Source: Chara braunii (lineage: Eukaryota > Streptophyta > Charophyceae > Charales > Characeae). Taken from it: DNA of 20,165 nt. Shown here piece after piece: positions 8,087 through 16,479 of the stretch (within the stretch, counting starts at the first letter, position 1; the number at the start of each line of letters is the position of its first letter). A model generated the notes under the pieces. It ran no database searches. It was not told the origin of the DNA and saw only the letters and a program-made list of their open reading frames with translations. The DNA lies in contig BFEA01000445.1 of the NCBI GenBank assembly GCA_003427395.1, positions 425,595-445,759 on the forward strand, read 5' to 3'. The position numbers were made by a program, and so were the translations under genes.

Positions 8087-8825
8087 CAGGGTAACTGGCA
8101 GTCGGGACGGTCCGAACGTCCGAACGTGCGGGACTCCTTGGGGATGCGTTCGGCCATTCGGGCCGAGCGCGGACCAAAAAAAAAAAACACTGAAAAAAAG
8201 ATATGTTTTGAAGACGAATACAATAAAAAATATTTGCCTGAGCATTACATCCAAATTCCTTACCAAATTTGAAATACAAATAAAATACAGAAAATAAAAC
8301 TAATAACAAAAAGACAAAAAAATAAGAAAAGAATTAAAATTAGTGAGTGAGCAAGCACGTTTTGGACACCGTTATTTTTTGCGGTTTTTCATTTTGTTTT
8401 GGCACAGACAAATGCGCTGAAAATTTACAGATATATACTTCACATAATACAAAACTCATAAAAAAAGTTTCAAAAAAGAATTGATTTTTTTAGGCCCTGG
8501 AATAAAGTGATAACAAAAAGTAAAAATTGAAATAGAAACAAAATAGTGAGTGGGCGAGCACGTTTTGACACCGCCATCTTTAGCGCCCTTTTTTTTTTTT
8601 GTTTTAGCAAAATGACTTCAAAATTTATAGGCATGTATCGCACATCATAGAGAACTCACAAGAAAAACATTTAGAAAAAAAATTGTATTTTTAGGCCCTG
8701 AAATAATTTTTGGCGGCAGACGAACGCCGACGGGTTTAGTCCTCGAATGGGACCACGAACGCCCGTAAGTACGGAGGTCGGCCCGGGGGCCTCCGTACGT
8801 ACGGGCTGGTGACCCTGATTCAAAC
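8079..8825. mobile_element. Non-autonomous hAT-type DNA transposon
   Basis: A 731-bp element (8087-8817) starts CAGGGTAACTGG and ends in the inverse of CAGGGTCACCAG, giving short terminal inverted repeats with the CAGGG end typical of hAT elements. The flanks ATTCTAAC (8079-8086) and ATTCAAAC (8818-8825) form an 8-bp target duplication, 7 of 8 identical, fitting the hAT pattern nTnnnnAn. There is no transposase frame. Internally, AT-rich DNA carries two diverged copies of a block with period about 203 bp (TAGTGAGTG...GCACGTTTT at 8341 and 8544), flanked by GC-rich subterminal regions with repeated CCGAACG and ACGAACG-like motifs. Mobilisation would need a transposase encoded elsewhere. Confidence 0.88.
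8762..8805. repeat. Subterminal hairpin of the hAT element
   Basis: CCCGTAAGTACGGAGG (8762-8777) and CCTCCGTACGTACGGG (8790-8805) pair at 15 of 16 positions around a 12-base GC-rich loop, 12 bp from the right terminus. Subterminal repeats in hAT elements can be transposase-binding sites. That function is inferred. Confidence 0.85.
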
Positions 8826-10273
8826 ATTTTTTGCTTCTACATCAGTACTGCCCAACAACTGGTAATGTAGGTTAAGGTAGAATCGCAGGTCATTCCAGCC
8901 ATCACTCTTGGGATGGATCCTAATGCTTGCTCTGGTGGACTTGGGTCCTTGTCATGTGTGTCGCGCTTGCAGTTGATTCTCTGATCATGATCCCTCTTGA
9001 GCGAGGTGTGCGTGGATGGTGGTGGAAGTACATGACTCTTAATTCTACCCGCTCAAACAACACCTCCTTCTCAGCACATCTCCTGAATGGTTGGGACACT
9101 CTTCTTGTTCAGGAATTTTCGGACTTGTTTTTTGAAAACGGCTTTTGTCTTGCTATCGGCACTCATAGGGGCGCCTTCCCATAGAGTCTATTTATAGATA
9201 GGAAACCCATTTCCATCCTTTCTGGGTTTCCCTCTTCCTCTCAGAACAAAGGTGTTAGCTATATCAGCGATGTTCCCACCTTCTTCCATAATGCGAGTTG
9301 GAGGATCTTTTGTAAAAGCTGGGCTCCCCATCTTAGTCAGTGTTCCTGCTGAATTGGCTTGTCCTTTGGATGTTTGACTTGTTTGACCCCATCTTAGACG
9401 GTGTTCCTACACTTCATCATCATCTCCTTCTGAGTCTGACGATGGGGCTGGCGGTGTGCTCTACTTTGCGTTGGCTTTAAGAACTCTCTCAGTTATCATG
9501 ACCTCTTTTAAACGATTTTCAAGTCTCCTTTCAAATTTTTCCTCCATCGACTCCTTTTGTTTTACGAATATTTTTTAGAACTCCCAATTTCTTTTTGCCT
9601 CCTTCAGTTCCTTTGCTCTTTTCTAAGTTATCTTTCCTAGTGCTAATCTGTTCATCTCCTCTCTTGATGTTTTTTCTGCCTCCGCTTTCTTTTGTCCTTC
9701 TTCCGTCTCGTTCTTTTGCTATTTCCTTTTCTTCTCTGTCCATTTGTCTTTGCACGTCGACTGCCATACTTTTTAAGGAGTCGTCTACCTCCTGGTTTCG
9801 CCGTCTCCACTCAAACATTCGAGTTGCTTGATGCTTCAATTGCTTATGGTCCTTGGTAGTTCGTTGGCTGACCTTGGTGATAGTCATTCCGTGGTGCTTT
9901 GCGTTCATGTGATATGTGGCCGAACTAGCCACAATTGTAGCCTTTTGGTCCTCTCCGTTGCCATCCTCCACCATTATTCCATCCTCCTCCATTTCCATTG
10001 TTCTTCCAGTTTCGTCCTCCATTGTTCCAATTCGCCCCGTTTGCGTTATTCCATCCTCCAGGTCCACCTCTATCACCGTTATTTCATCTTGTCGATCCTC
10101 CTACGTTTCTGTTTCATCCTCCTTGACGACGTCCTCCGTTTCCATTCCACCCTCCTTGACCTCCTTGTTCCCCGTTCCACCCCTCCTTCCCCCCCTCCCC
10201 CCCCCATTTCTTTGGGGCGGGCCTGGTGATCCAGTACCAAATCAAAATCGCTATTCCCTCTGTTCCCGCTCAT
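8826..10273 (-). pseudogene. Gag-like ORF1: GWN-rich, CCHC, coiled coil
   Basis: Possible start ATG at 10273 (MSGNRGNSDFDLVLDH). After a frameshift comes a Gly/Trp/Asn-rich stretch (about 10190-9945) with repeats such as GGWNNANGANWNNGG, then a zinc-knuckle relic GYNCG*FGHISHER (9942-9901). There the middle Cys and His remain, the first Cys is Gly, the last is Arg, and TAG interrupts. A Lys/Glu/Arg-rich coiled coil follows (about 9850-9500), then an acidic linker, then KFLNKKSVPTIQEMC (about 9120-9080), which resembles a SAP-like helix pair. The product would bind nucleic acid, like Gag. Two TGA codons fall where the GWN repeat expects TGG. It may be ORF1 of the PLE or gag of another element. 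Confidence 0.65.
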
Positions 10274-10458
10274 CTCCGAGTCTTGATCTTGGTGTTTCTT
10301 TAAGCGCTCCTTCCACTTGATGAAGTTTCGGTCGCACTATTCAGCCGGTCTCTTAATTTATGTTATATGGACTAATTTGATTAATGTATTTCCTAGGTTA
10401 CAAGGTCACCAAACCAAATGTATGCCTCCTGGCCGGTTGCCGATGTCTTTACCAATGG
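10274..10458 (-). other. Putative PLE leader
   Basis: Sequence between the end of the upstream partial copy and the possible ORF1 start. No motif is recognisable. In the tandem model this is where the downstream copy's 5' leader begins. Confidence 0.35.
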
Positions 10459-11330
10459 GATTGAAAAGCGAAGGTTGAAGACAGCAAGGCACTGAAATCA
10501 GCGACGCAAACACACAAGCACGCTGCGAGGAAAGCAACATGTTGAGTTGCATAGATCGAAATTGAAAATTTGCTTTTGCAAAAATACGAAGAAGAAACAA
10601 GAGCTTACCATAGCCTGAGTTATGAAAATGTCAAGTCTAGCTTCCCTATACCGGTTTCAGCTGGAGCCAGAATCCAGCCTCATTCGGGGAAATAATAGAG
10701 TAACCTATGGAGTATATACTACTTGAAGCCTCTGTAATTCGCGAAGGCTCCTCTAGGGAACTCAACCACCGTTTTGGTGAGTTCTGCGTCAAGTCGCAAG
10801 TTCTACCCCGAAACTGAAGCCGTATGGATCCCCAAAATTCCTGTAGATGTTTGCGTCATTACTTTCATCTGACCTCTCAAAAATCACAGTATTCAACACA
10901 AATTTTTCACCGAGGTACCCGATAATTTGTCACACGTTTTCAGCAGGCCTATGTTTTTATTTTCGACATCCTAACCTTATTTTGGATTTTACGAAAGTAC
11001 TCTAAGATCAGAATGTTTTGCGCAACCTTGATCGTAGGTGTACCCAATATTTCGAAAGCCCTTCGTGCTGTGAATTTCGTAAAATGCGTGGTTCCTTTTT
11101 ACGGTCTCTGGCTTATTTCTTCCCTTTTACAAACCATCTTACTTATCCTACCATCCGCCCCAGGAGTTGTTTCAGTATAAGCAGTCCTAGCCCTATCAGA
11201 TTCACGTTAGAAGCCATCTGGTAAATCCTGTTTAGACAACAAGTGATGACCACCTTGTTTGCGGGATGGCTGAATACAAGTCGAAGTCTTGAATCATTCT
11301 AAAGGTGAGATCTCCTTCTTCCTAAATCTT
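10459..11330 (-). repeat. PLE 3' region, upstream truncated copy (pLTR-like)
   Basis: Direct repeat of 5509-6968 in the same orientation, without the retroposon insertion and with about 80 bp fewer near 11160. Both copies start at the GATTG just before AAGCGAA and end near CTTCTTCCYAAAT. It lies immediately upstream, in minus sense, of the ORF1 remnant. That is the head-to-tail arrangement with a 5'-truncated leading copy seen in Penelope-like elements. Confidence 0.75.
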
Positions 11331-11646
11331 GCTTCATGCAAAGCAAGATGGCAGTCGTGTTAAAAAATATATAAAATGAAAGATGAGAGGAGTGCACCTG
11401 TCACATTGGTGCTCGAAAATGGACAAAGGCGAAATAGAAAAATAAAAAATCTGATGTAACAGATAAACTAGACTTTTGCTTGTTTTAAGCATTCAAGTAT
11501 GCAAATGATTGGAGAATCATGTATAAATGATATGATTACGCGCTGCGCACCAAATTGCAAACAAACCGCGCAAACAATCTTATGTCAACAAATGGAACAG
11601 AAGTTCAAAATACTGTAACTGTTGACTTTTTAAGTCAATTCTCTGA
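11331..11646. other. AT-rich stretch without recognisable gene
   Basis: AT-rich DNA between the truncated PLE copy and the mitochondrial insert. No coding frame or repeat is recognised. Part of it could be mitochondrial noncoding DNA carried with the insert, which I cannot tell from sequence alone. Confidence 0.35.
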
Positions 11647-11882
11647 AAATCCATGCAAATAGGACTCCATACTTGGTTATCGCACGCTATGGAGGGTCCT
11701 ACCCTAGTATAAGCTCTGATTCATGCAGCTACTATGGTAACATCAGGTGTTTTCATGATGGCAAGGTCTTTTCCCTTATTTTAATACGCACCCACGGCAC
11801 ATTAAGACAAATCGATCTGAAAAAGATCATTGCATATTCTTTAGTAGCTCACATGAATTTTGTCACTATTGGCATGTTAAGT
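11647..11882 (+). pseudogene. Chimeric nad5-nad4 mitochondrial insertion
   Basis: Frame from 11647 reads KSMQIGLHTWL, AMEGPTLV, ALIHAATMVTSGVFMMAR and YAPTA, a conserved segment of mitochondrial NADH dehydrogenase subunit 5, with stops at 11710-11712 and 11782-11784. From about 11799, in a different frame, it reads TLRQIDLKKIIAYSLVAHMN then FVTIGM, the conserved segment of subunit 4, ending near 11882. Both proteins are membrane subunits of respiratory complex I with homologous antiporter folds. Stops and the mid-fragment gene switch mean it is not functional. It is most simply a nuclear insertion of two joined mitochondrial fragments. A recombined mitochondrial source molecule is the alternative. 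Confidence 0.88.
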
Positions 11883-12000
11883 CGGGCGACCGTCAAATGT
11901 TGCACAGCAAATGGACAAATCCTAAACCCTCTTCAATGGGGTAAATGGTAGATATGGCCTACTCAAAAACCTAACAAGGAATATTATACGTCCCCACAAC
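11883..12000. other. Sequence after the nad4 fragment
   Basis: The nad4 frame stays open to about 11951 but no longer resembles nad4. No feature is recognised before the GT tract. Confidence 0.4.
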
Positions 12001-12004
12001 TCTA

Positions 12005-12055
<51 letters not shown>

Positions 12056-12125
12056 GTTCTGAAAGGCCCCAGATTCTTTATCTCATTCCCTTCACAAATC
12101 ATCACAAACCATTCATAAAACAAAA
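12000..12125. repeat. Dispersed repeat with expanded (TG)n, copy 1
   Basis: Starts CTAATG, then a (TG)n tract of about 24 units (12006-12054), then a block with CCCCAGATTCT, CTCATTCCCTTCACAAATCA and CATAAAACAAA. The same block occurs at 12822-12907, where only ATGTGTGTTGTT replaces the long tract. Confidence 0.88.
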
Positions 12126-12306
12126 TAGTTAAGATAGGCAAAATAATAAAAAATCGTAAAAAATGCAAGGTTAGCCACATTTGCGTGGTTCAGCACAAAG
12201 TGCCTACACATCCGTCTGCTGCCAAAGTAACACAATTGCACATATACATATGCATAGTACTGTATACATATATATTTCAAATTCCATAAGGGGATGGAGG
12301 GCAGAA

Positions 12307-12622
12307 GACAACTTACCTAAGACAAAAGACTACTCCAGCAAGAAGGCACCAAACCGACCCCCTCAAAGGTCCGAAAAAAACTCGGAGAGCCTTCCGCATC
12401 GGCCCACAAAACCAAAAACTCATTTACCAAAAACAAACAAATACAATAGCATTGGCATTCCCGACATTCATCTCAAACTACACACTCGCGTCACCCAAAG
12501 AGGAGTAAGAAGATAAGAGACAACTTACCTAAGACAGAAGATTTCTCCAGTAAGAACGCACCGACCCCCCCTACTAAGGATCCGAAAAAACTGGGTAAGC
12601 CTTCCACACCAGCCCACAAAAC
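12307..12622. repeat. Diverged direct repeat, about 105 bp, period 212 bp
   Basis: 12307-12412 and 12519-12622 share GACAACTTACCTAAGACA, ACTCCAGCAAGAA/TCTCCAGTAAGAA, GGTCCGAAAAAAA/GGATCCGAAAAAA and GCCCACAAAAC. With the 12000/12822 pair, this suggests the whole 12000-12900 block arose by local duplications. No coding function is seen. Confidence 0.8.
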
Positions 12623-12821
12623 ATAGATTCCCCCCAAAAGAGAACTTGTGGCCACCCGCAAACATCCAAACAGCCCATGCTCTAAAGCAGGGCAAAGAGT
12701 TAGGCCGTGTATAATCAACAAAATCGACACGACATATCCAACCACGAAAAGAGAGAATATCTCATTAGTACGGAGCCCAATCCTAGCTGCTTAAATCTTC
12801 CAAGACAGAAAGCTAGCAAGA

Positions 12822-12907
12822 CTAGAATGTGTGTTGTTTTAAAAGACCCCAGATTCTCTCTCTCATTCCCTTCACAAATCATCACTAGCCATCCATAAAA
12901 CAAAGCG
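12822..12907. repeat. Dispersed repeat, copy 2 (short TG)
   Basis: Diverged copy of 12000-12125. The TG tract is only a few units long, so it shows the pre-expansion state or a contraction. A new GT tract begins directly after it at 12916. Confidence 0.85.
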
Positions 12908-12915
12908 GTGTCGTA

Positions 12916-13180
12916 GTGTGTGTGTGTGTGTGTGTGTGTGTAAGGGTGTGGCTATGTGTGTGTGTCGTTTGTGATATGAATGTGTGTGTCATCTGTGCTA
13001 CGAATGTGTGTATGTGTGTGTGTGTCTGTGTGTGTGTGTGTAAGAGTGTGTCTATATGTGTGTGTCGTTTGTGCTATGAATCTGTGTGTGTGTGTGTGTG
13101 TGCGCGCGCGCATCAGTGCATATGAGTTAATGCGTGCGTGCGCGGACACACACACACGCACACACATACACAATCATTTG
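12916..13180. repeat. Compound GT/GC/CA microsatellite, 100-bp higher-order period
   Basis: GT tracts alternate with short unique words. The block GTAAGGGTGTGGCTATGTGT at 12940 recurs as GTAAGAGTGTGTCTATATGT exactly 100 bp later, followed in both cases by GTCGTTTGTG. At the right side a (GT)n(GC)n tract (about 13082-13111) faces GCGTGCGTGCGCGGACACAC (from about 13133), so the DNA can fold into a large imperfect hairpin and has Z-DNA potential. Frames here are repeat translations. Confidence 0.9.
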
Positions 13181-13506
13181 TATGTATGTTTCTTCTTTCT
13201 TGTAGTTTTCCAAGTACTCTTGGTGTCACTAGCTGAGCACCCTCAAGTAGTGCCAAACAATTGGCCATTCCTCGTCTGGGGTGCCTACAACAGTCTTTGG
13301 GGGGGTGTTACATGTTGAGCCTGCACATGGGCCCCGTTTCGGGGTTCCAATGATTGCATCGGGTCCCCAGGCCGCTCGCCATTCAGGTGTGCGCCCTGGA
13401 GGCTCACGACCAACCTTTGAGGCTGCAGGGTTCAATTAGAGGCAGCATTTATTTATTTGTTGTTCTGTTTTTATGTGTTTCAGGCGGCGTTCCAGGCTTG
13501 CAGTGC

Positions 13507-13535
13507 GTCCAAACAGACATACAGTCTGTTTGGAC
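13507..13535. repeat. Perfect 12-bp stem hairpin
   Basis: GTCCAAACAGAC and GTCTGTTTGGAC are exact inverse complements around the loop ATACA. A second small hairpin GGCCCGTTCGGGCC lies nearby at about 13575-13588. The role is unknown, but the position would be inside the possible LTR. Confidence 0.9.
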
Positions 13536-14021
13536 CAAGGCCACATTTTGGGCCTTTTCCATTCGTGGCCAGGCCCGTTCGGGCCAGGTTCGGTTTCGTC
13601 CGGTAGCGGACACTCCCTGCTGCATTAGCAATGAAAGCTTATACGTCTGGCAGGGACCCAGGCAGGCTGTTTTAGGCCAGGCCCACGACACCAGCCAGGC
13701 CCACCGCTATACATAGTTGAGCCACGCCAGTACCCACACAGAGTTCGGGTAGCTCACTTCTTGGGCGACATGCTGCTGGAGCAACGCGATACAGAGTTGT
13801 GCAAGAGGTAAAGGAGTAGGCAGGGAGATAGAGAGGCGGTGGCCATATCTGCGTCGGCGGAGGACCTACCTGGGCGTCATAGCTGGACTTCTCGCCAGCG
13901 ACCTGCAACACAGAGCCTGACAGAGGACACGCTGACACGTTAGCAACTGACATCAGTTACTTGTAGGTGAGACAACGAGGAGGACGACATCTTCTTCTTC
14001 GCCTGTCCTCGCCCTCTATCT

Positions 14022-14084
14022 CTTCTTCTTCTTCTTCTTCTTCTTCTTCTTCTTCTTCTTCTTCTTTCAGAGAGAGAGAGAGAG
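14022..14084. repeat. (TTC)n and (AG)n microsatellites
   Basis: About 15 TTC units followed by TTTCAG and eight AG units. Strong strand asymmetry: pyrimidines then purines. Confidence 0.92.
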
Positions 14085-14100
14085 GTTACAGGCAAGGGTT

Positions 14101-14828
14101 ATGTCGGTCTATGAGGCTCAAGATATGATTCGACATTTTTTGTGGCAGACATTGATTGGGCCTTCGGCAGAGAGACTATTTTTGGACTTCGCTATCGAGG
14201 TCTTGGTCTTCTCCCTCATCTCCATCTTCATCTCGCCCCTCCTCCCTCACCTCATCCGTGGTATCTCCCCATGTGCATATCCAAGCAGGGACCTTTTCTT
14301 CTATGTATGTGGTCCCCCCTTCTCTCTCACGTATATGGTGTCATTGGTGTGTGATGGGTTGGGTTGCATTAGTATCTGTCAGGTCAGGTCATATCTTTAA
14401 GTCTTCAGTTGCGCTACATTGTGCTGTTTATGTATGTATCTGGATGCACATTGCTTATTGATGCTTTGCTGACACTGCATTGTCCATTCGAGCCCTTTTC
14501 ATCACTTTGAGGATCCTTGGCTCCATACATCGCTCGATCGAGCATGTCTCAGGGGCCTCTCAGTTCGGGATGTCTCTGTCTTTTGCGGTTGATGGCGGAT
14601 GTTCGCCTGGGTGATTCCTTGGCTCAGCAGGTGGTGGGAATCAACTGTCTGTAGGGTTAACTCGTGATGTGAGTAGGTCATGTTTCGCTTTGCTCCGTGT
14701 TGGATGTGTAAATTGTCTTGTCTGCGCTCTGACGCTGTCTTGTTGCCCGTCCTTCTTGCTTCGCAGGTCTTCCTCGCTGCTCTGCTGCCTTGCCGTCCAT
14801 CCACAGGCAATCCCTTCCCTGTCTTTTT
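14101..14828. other. Stretch without recognisable gene
   Basis: Several overlapping frames of 70-125 codons occur on both strands. None has a motif I recognise, and the minus frames are low-complexity Lys/Arg/Thr-rich. No repeat or RNA gene is seen. Confidence 0.4.
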
Positions 14829-15021
14829 CTTGCGTGCCTTGTGGTTTGATCGCCTTGTTGGTGTTGCCTTGCGCTTCACTGCACGGTTGCTGAGTCGCTC
14901 GTTGGCTTGCCCTGACGGCCTTCCGTGTCCTCTTCTTGTGTGCCTTGTAGTCTGGTCGCCGTGTTGATGTTGCTTTGCATTTCACTGCACGGTTGCCGAG
15001 CTTCTTGTCTGCTTGCCCTGT
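14829..15021. repeat. 106-bp tandem repeat pair
   Basis: A unit containing GTGCCTTGTGGTTTGATCGC, TTCACTGCACGGTTGC and GCTTGCCCTG recurs at a 106-bp interval (GCACGGTTGC at 14881 and 14987). 106 is not a multiple of three, so the minus-strand Lys/Arg-rich frames through it are not conserved coding sequence. Confidence 0.85.
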
Positions 15022-15414
15022 CATTCCTTGCAATCATCTTTGGTGATGAGCAGTTGGGTTGCTCCGGCAGCATCGCCTGGTGCTTCGCCGGGTCGCTGCT
15101 CGCTGCTATGTCCTGCTTGGGGACAGTCTTGTAATGAACCCAGTTTGGTAAATACTCAGAAGTCGTGAAACACCGGTAGTTTTAGTATCTCCAACAAAGT
15201 CTCCACATCATGAAATGATATCACAAATAGTATCTCATTACCATTAGACGATGAAAGTGGAGCGGGATCAAACAAAGGAGATGATGGAAGAGATGATAAA
15301 AGCTCACACAAGAGTAATCCCGTTAAACCCCTCTTCTTCTCCGGGCTTCTTCCCTCTCCACGTCAATCAGCCACTAGATGATAACAAGTATAGTAGGCCT
15401 GATCACACACAGTA

Positions 15415-15428
15415 GTGCCATGTGGCAC
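15415..15428. promoter_or_regulatory. Decayed G-box palindrome, 3' LTR
   Basis: GTGCCATGTGGCAC corresponds to the perfect palindrome at 19830-19843 with one CpG-to-TpG type change in the CACGTG core. Confidence 0.6.
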
Positions 15429-15664
15429 TTTATCTCGTGAAGACCATGAAGACATAGGAGATTCCAGTGGCGACGTTAACTTCAGGTGAGTACCCGAACT
15501 CCATCCACAGATCCCGATCTTCCTCCTCCTCGCAACCAGTCACCTCATGTAGACAGGGTGGACAATGCCACGTCAGCAATGCAGACAGGTGGCATATGCC
15601 ACATCATCAATGAAAACCAGTGATGCGCGCCACATCAGCAACGTAGACTACCGGTAGTAGCAGC

Positions 15665-15936
15665 GCTACATCAGCATGCAATGTAGACCAGAGGTAGCGC
15701 CACATTAGCCTGCAATGTAGACCAGAGGTAGCGCCACATTAGCATGTAATGTAGACCAGAGGTAGCGCCACATCAACATGCAATGTAGACCAGAGGCAGC
15801 GCCACATCAGCATGCAATGTAGACCAGCGATAGTGCCACATCAACATGCAATGTAGACCAAAGGTAGCGTCACATCCACATGCAATGTAGACTAGAGGTA
15901 GCGCCACATCAGCATGCAATGTGGATCAAAGATAGC
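15665..15936 (-). repeat. 34-bp minisatellite in the LTR, eight units
   Basis: Units start at 15665, 15699, 15733, 15767, 15801, 15835, 15869 and 15903 with consensus GCCACATCAGCATGCAATGT then AGACCAGAGGTAGC. The right LTR has the same array from 20074 (units at 20074, 20108, 20142, then the window ends). The array therefore belongs to the LTR, in what would be its 5' (U3) part in element sense. The GCCACATCA word looks like a decayed GCCACGTCA. Confidence 0.93.
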
Positions 15937-15940
15937 GCCA

Positions 15941-16479
15941 ACCTGACGCCTCCACCTCGTGCCATCGTCCGCAACGCTTATGCACAACGAGTGTCCTAGC
16001 TAGCGTCGCACCAGCATAATGTCAGCGTCTTGTCAAAGTCAAGCCGACGTCAAAGCAACATGGCAAGACTGGATGTTGACCACCTCGAGGCCGGTCTTTA
16101 AGTAGCATTTGACGAGGCTCTCTGGCCTCGGGTCTCCTCCCCTCAGTCGTTCAGATTGATTCACAACCGAAGGCCTAGATCGTACAGTTGTAGACTTTCC
16201 CCTTGGACATGATGTTGTTGGGTACCTGCATACAAACAAATATGTGTGTCCGATCGACGGCCTGGGCTGGATACACTTTGACTTTGACTGTTCCGGTTTC
16301 CAACAGTTAACTTTTGTCAACTGTACCTCGTCCAGGCCCTGAATCTTTTGCTGGGGTCTTTTTCCCCGTTTGGCCTAGGCCTGAGTGTGGCCTGGCGAGA
16401 CTCTCAGTTTCCACGAGGCTTACTATATGGGGTATTGCATTGCTGCCGGCCCAATTTCGAGTTCCATCGCAGAAATACA
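15941..16479 (-). other. 3' LTR start and/or 3' untranslated region
   Basis: Lies between the minisatellite and the integrase stop. It should contain the remainder of the 3' LTR and the polypurine tract. No independent gene is seen. It contains two TTTGACTTTGAC-like short repeats near 16276. Confidence 0.5.

Larger units (their letters stand above)
5509..11330 (-). mobile_element. Decayed Penelope-like retroelement (PLE)
   Basis: Minus-strand composite. Reading right to left: a 5'-truncated upstream copy of the 3' region (11330-10459), a leader, ORF1-like gag remnant, GIY-YIG nuclease remnant, reverse transcriptase remnant, and the 3' region again (6968-5509). PLEs characteristically sit in head-to-tail partial tandems that look like LTRs (pLTRs), which matches this layout. 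GIY-YIG before RT is the permuted order known from Chlamys and Naiad PLEs. Stops, frameshifts and three nested insertions show it is inactive. Alternatively ORF1 could belong to a different element lying on the same strand. The element call rests mainly on GIY-YIG next to RT plus the direct repeats. Confidence 0.65.
13306..14090 (+). repeat. Possible LTR, plus orientation
   Basis: A polypurine-like run TTTGGGGGGG ends at 13305 and is followed by TGTTACATG, a common LTR start after a polypurine tract. A candidate end is GGTTACA at 14084-14090. A TATA-like CTATACATAG lies near 13707. No partner LTR, target duplication or internal coding part is recognised, so a solo or terminal LTR is only one reading. 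A (TTC)n tract (about 14022-14068) and a short (AG)n tract fall inside. They end in TTTCAG and are preceded by AGGTGAG near 13966, so an intron-like layout is also possible. Confidence 0.3.
15130..15940 (-). repeat. 3' LTR (left), right boundary uncertain
   Basis: Aligns with 19545-20165 over all the sequence available. In element sense it ends ...GTTCATTACA at 15130. Its 5' end must lie beyond 15940 and before the integrase stop near 16482; I could not fix the TG start or the polypurine tract. A candidate purine run is CTGAGGGGAGGAGACC near 16130-16146 on the minus strand. The left flank AGTCT (15125-15129) would be one half of a 5-bp target duplication. Confidence 0.85.

Noticed and set aside
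9595-10320. Plus-strand Ser/Pro/Leu-rich frames opposite the gag-like ORF
   Set aside because: They are antisense shadows of the Lys/Glu and GWN-rich minus-strand sequence, which has the zinc-knuckle relic.
11673-11951. A 92-codon plus frame as a functional gene
   Set aside because: Only its middle matches nad4, its start lies in out-of-frame nad5 sequence and its end is unrelated. It is a pseudogene fragment.
13966-14070. Intron-like GTGAG...(TTC)n...TTTCAG
   Set aside because: The splice-like ends are weak evidence on their own, and no exon with coding support lies on either side. Mentioned only in the LTR-like entry.
14101-15073. Several overlapping frames of 70-130 codons on both strands
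   Set aside because: No motif. The 106-bp duplication in this region shifts frame between copies, which argues against conserved coding.
15665-15936. Regular 34-bp units resembling a CRISPR array
   Set aside because: Units are contiguous without unique spacers, occur in both LTRs, and the context is a eukaryotic retrotransposon. It is a minisatellite.
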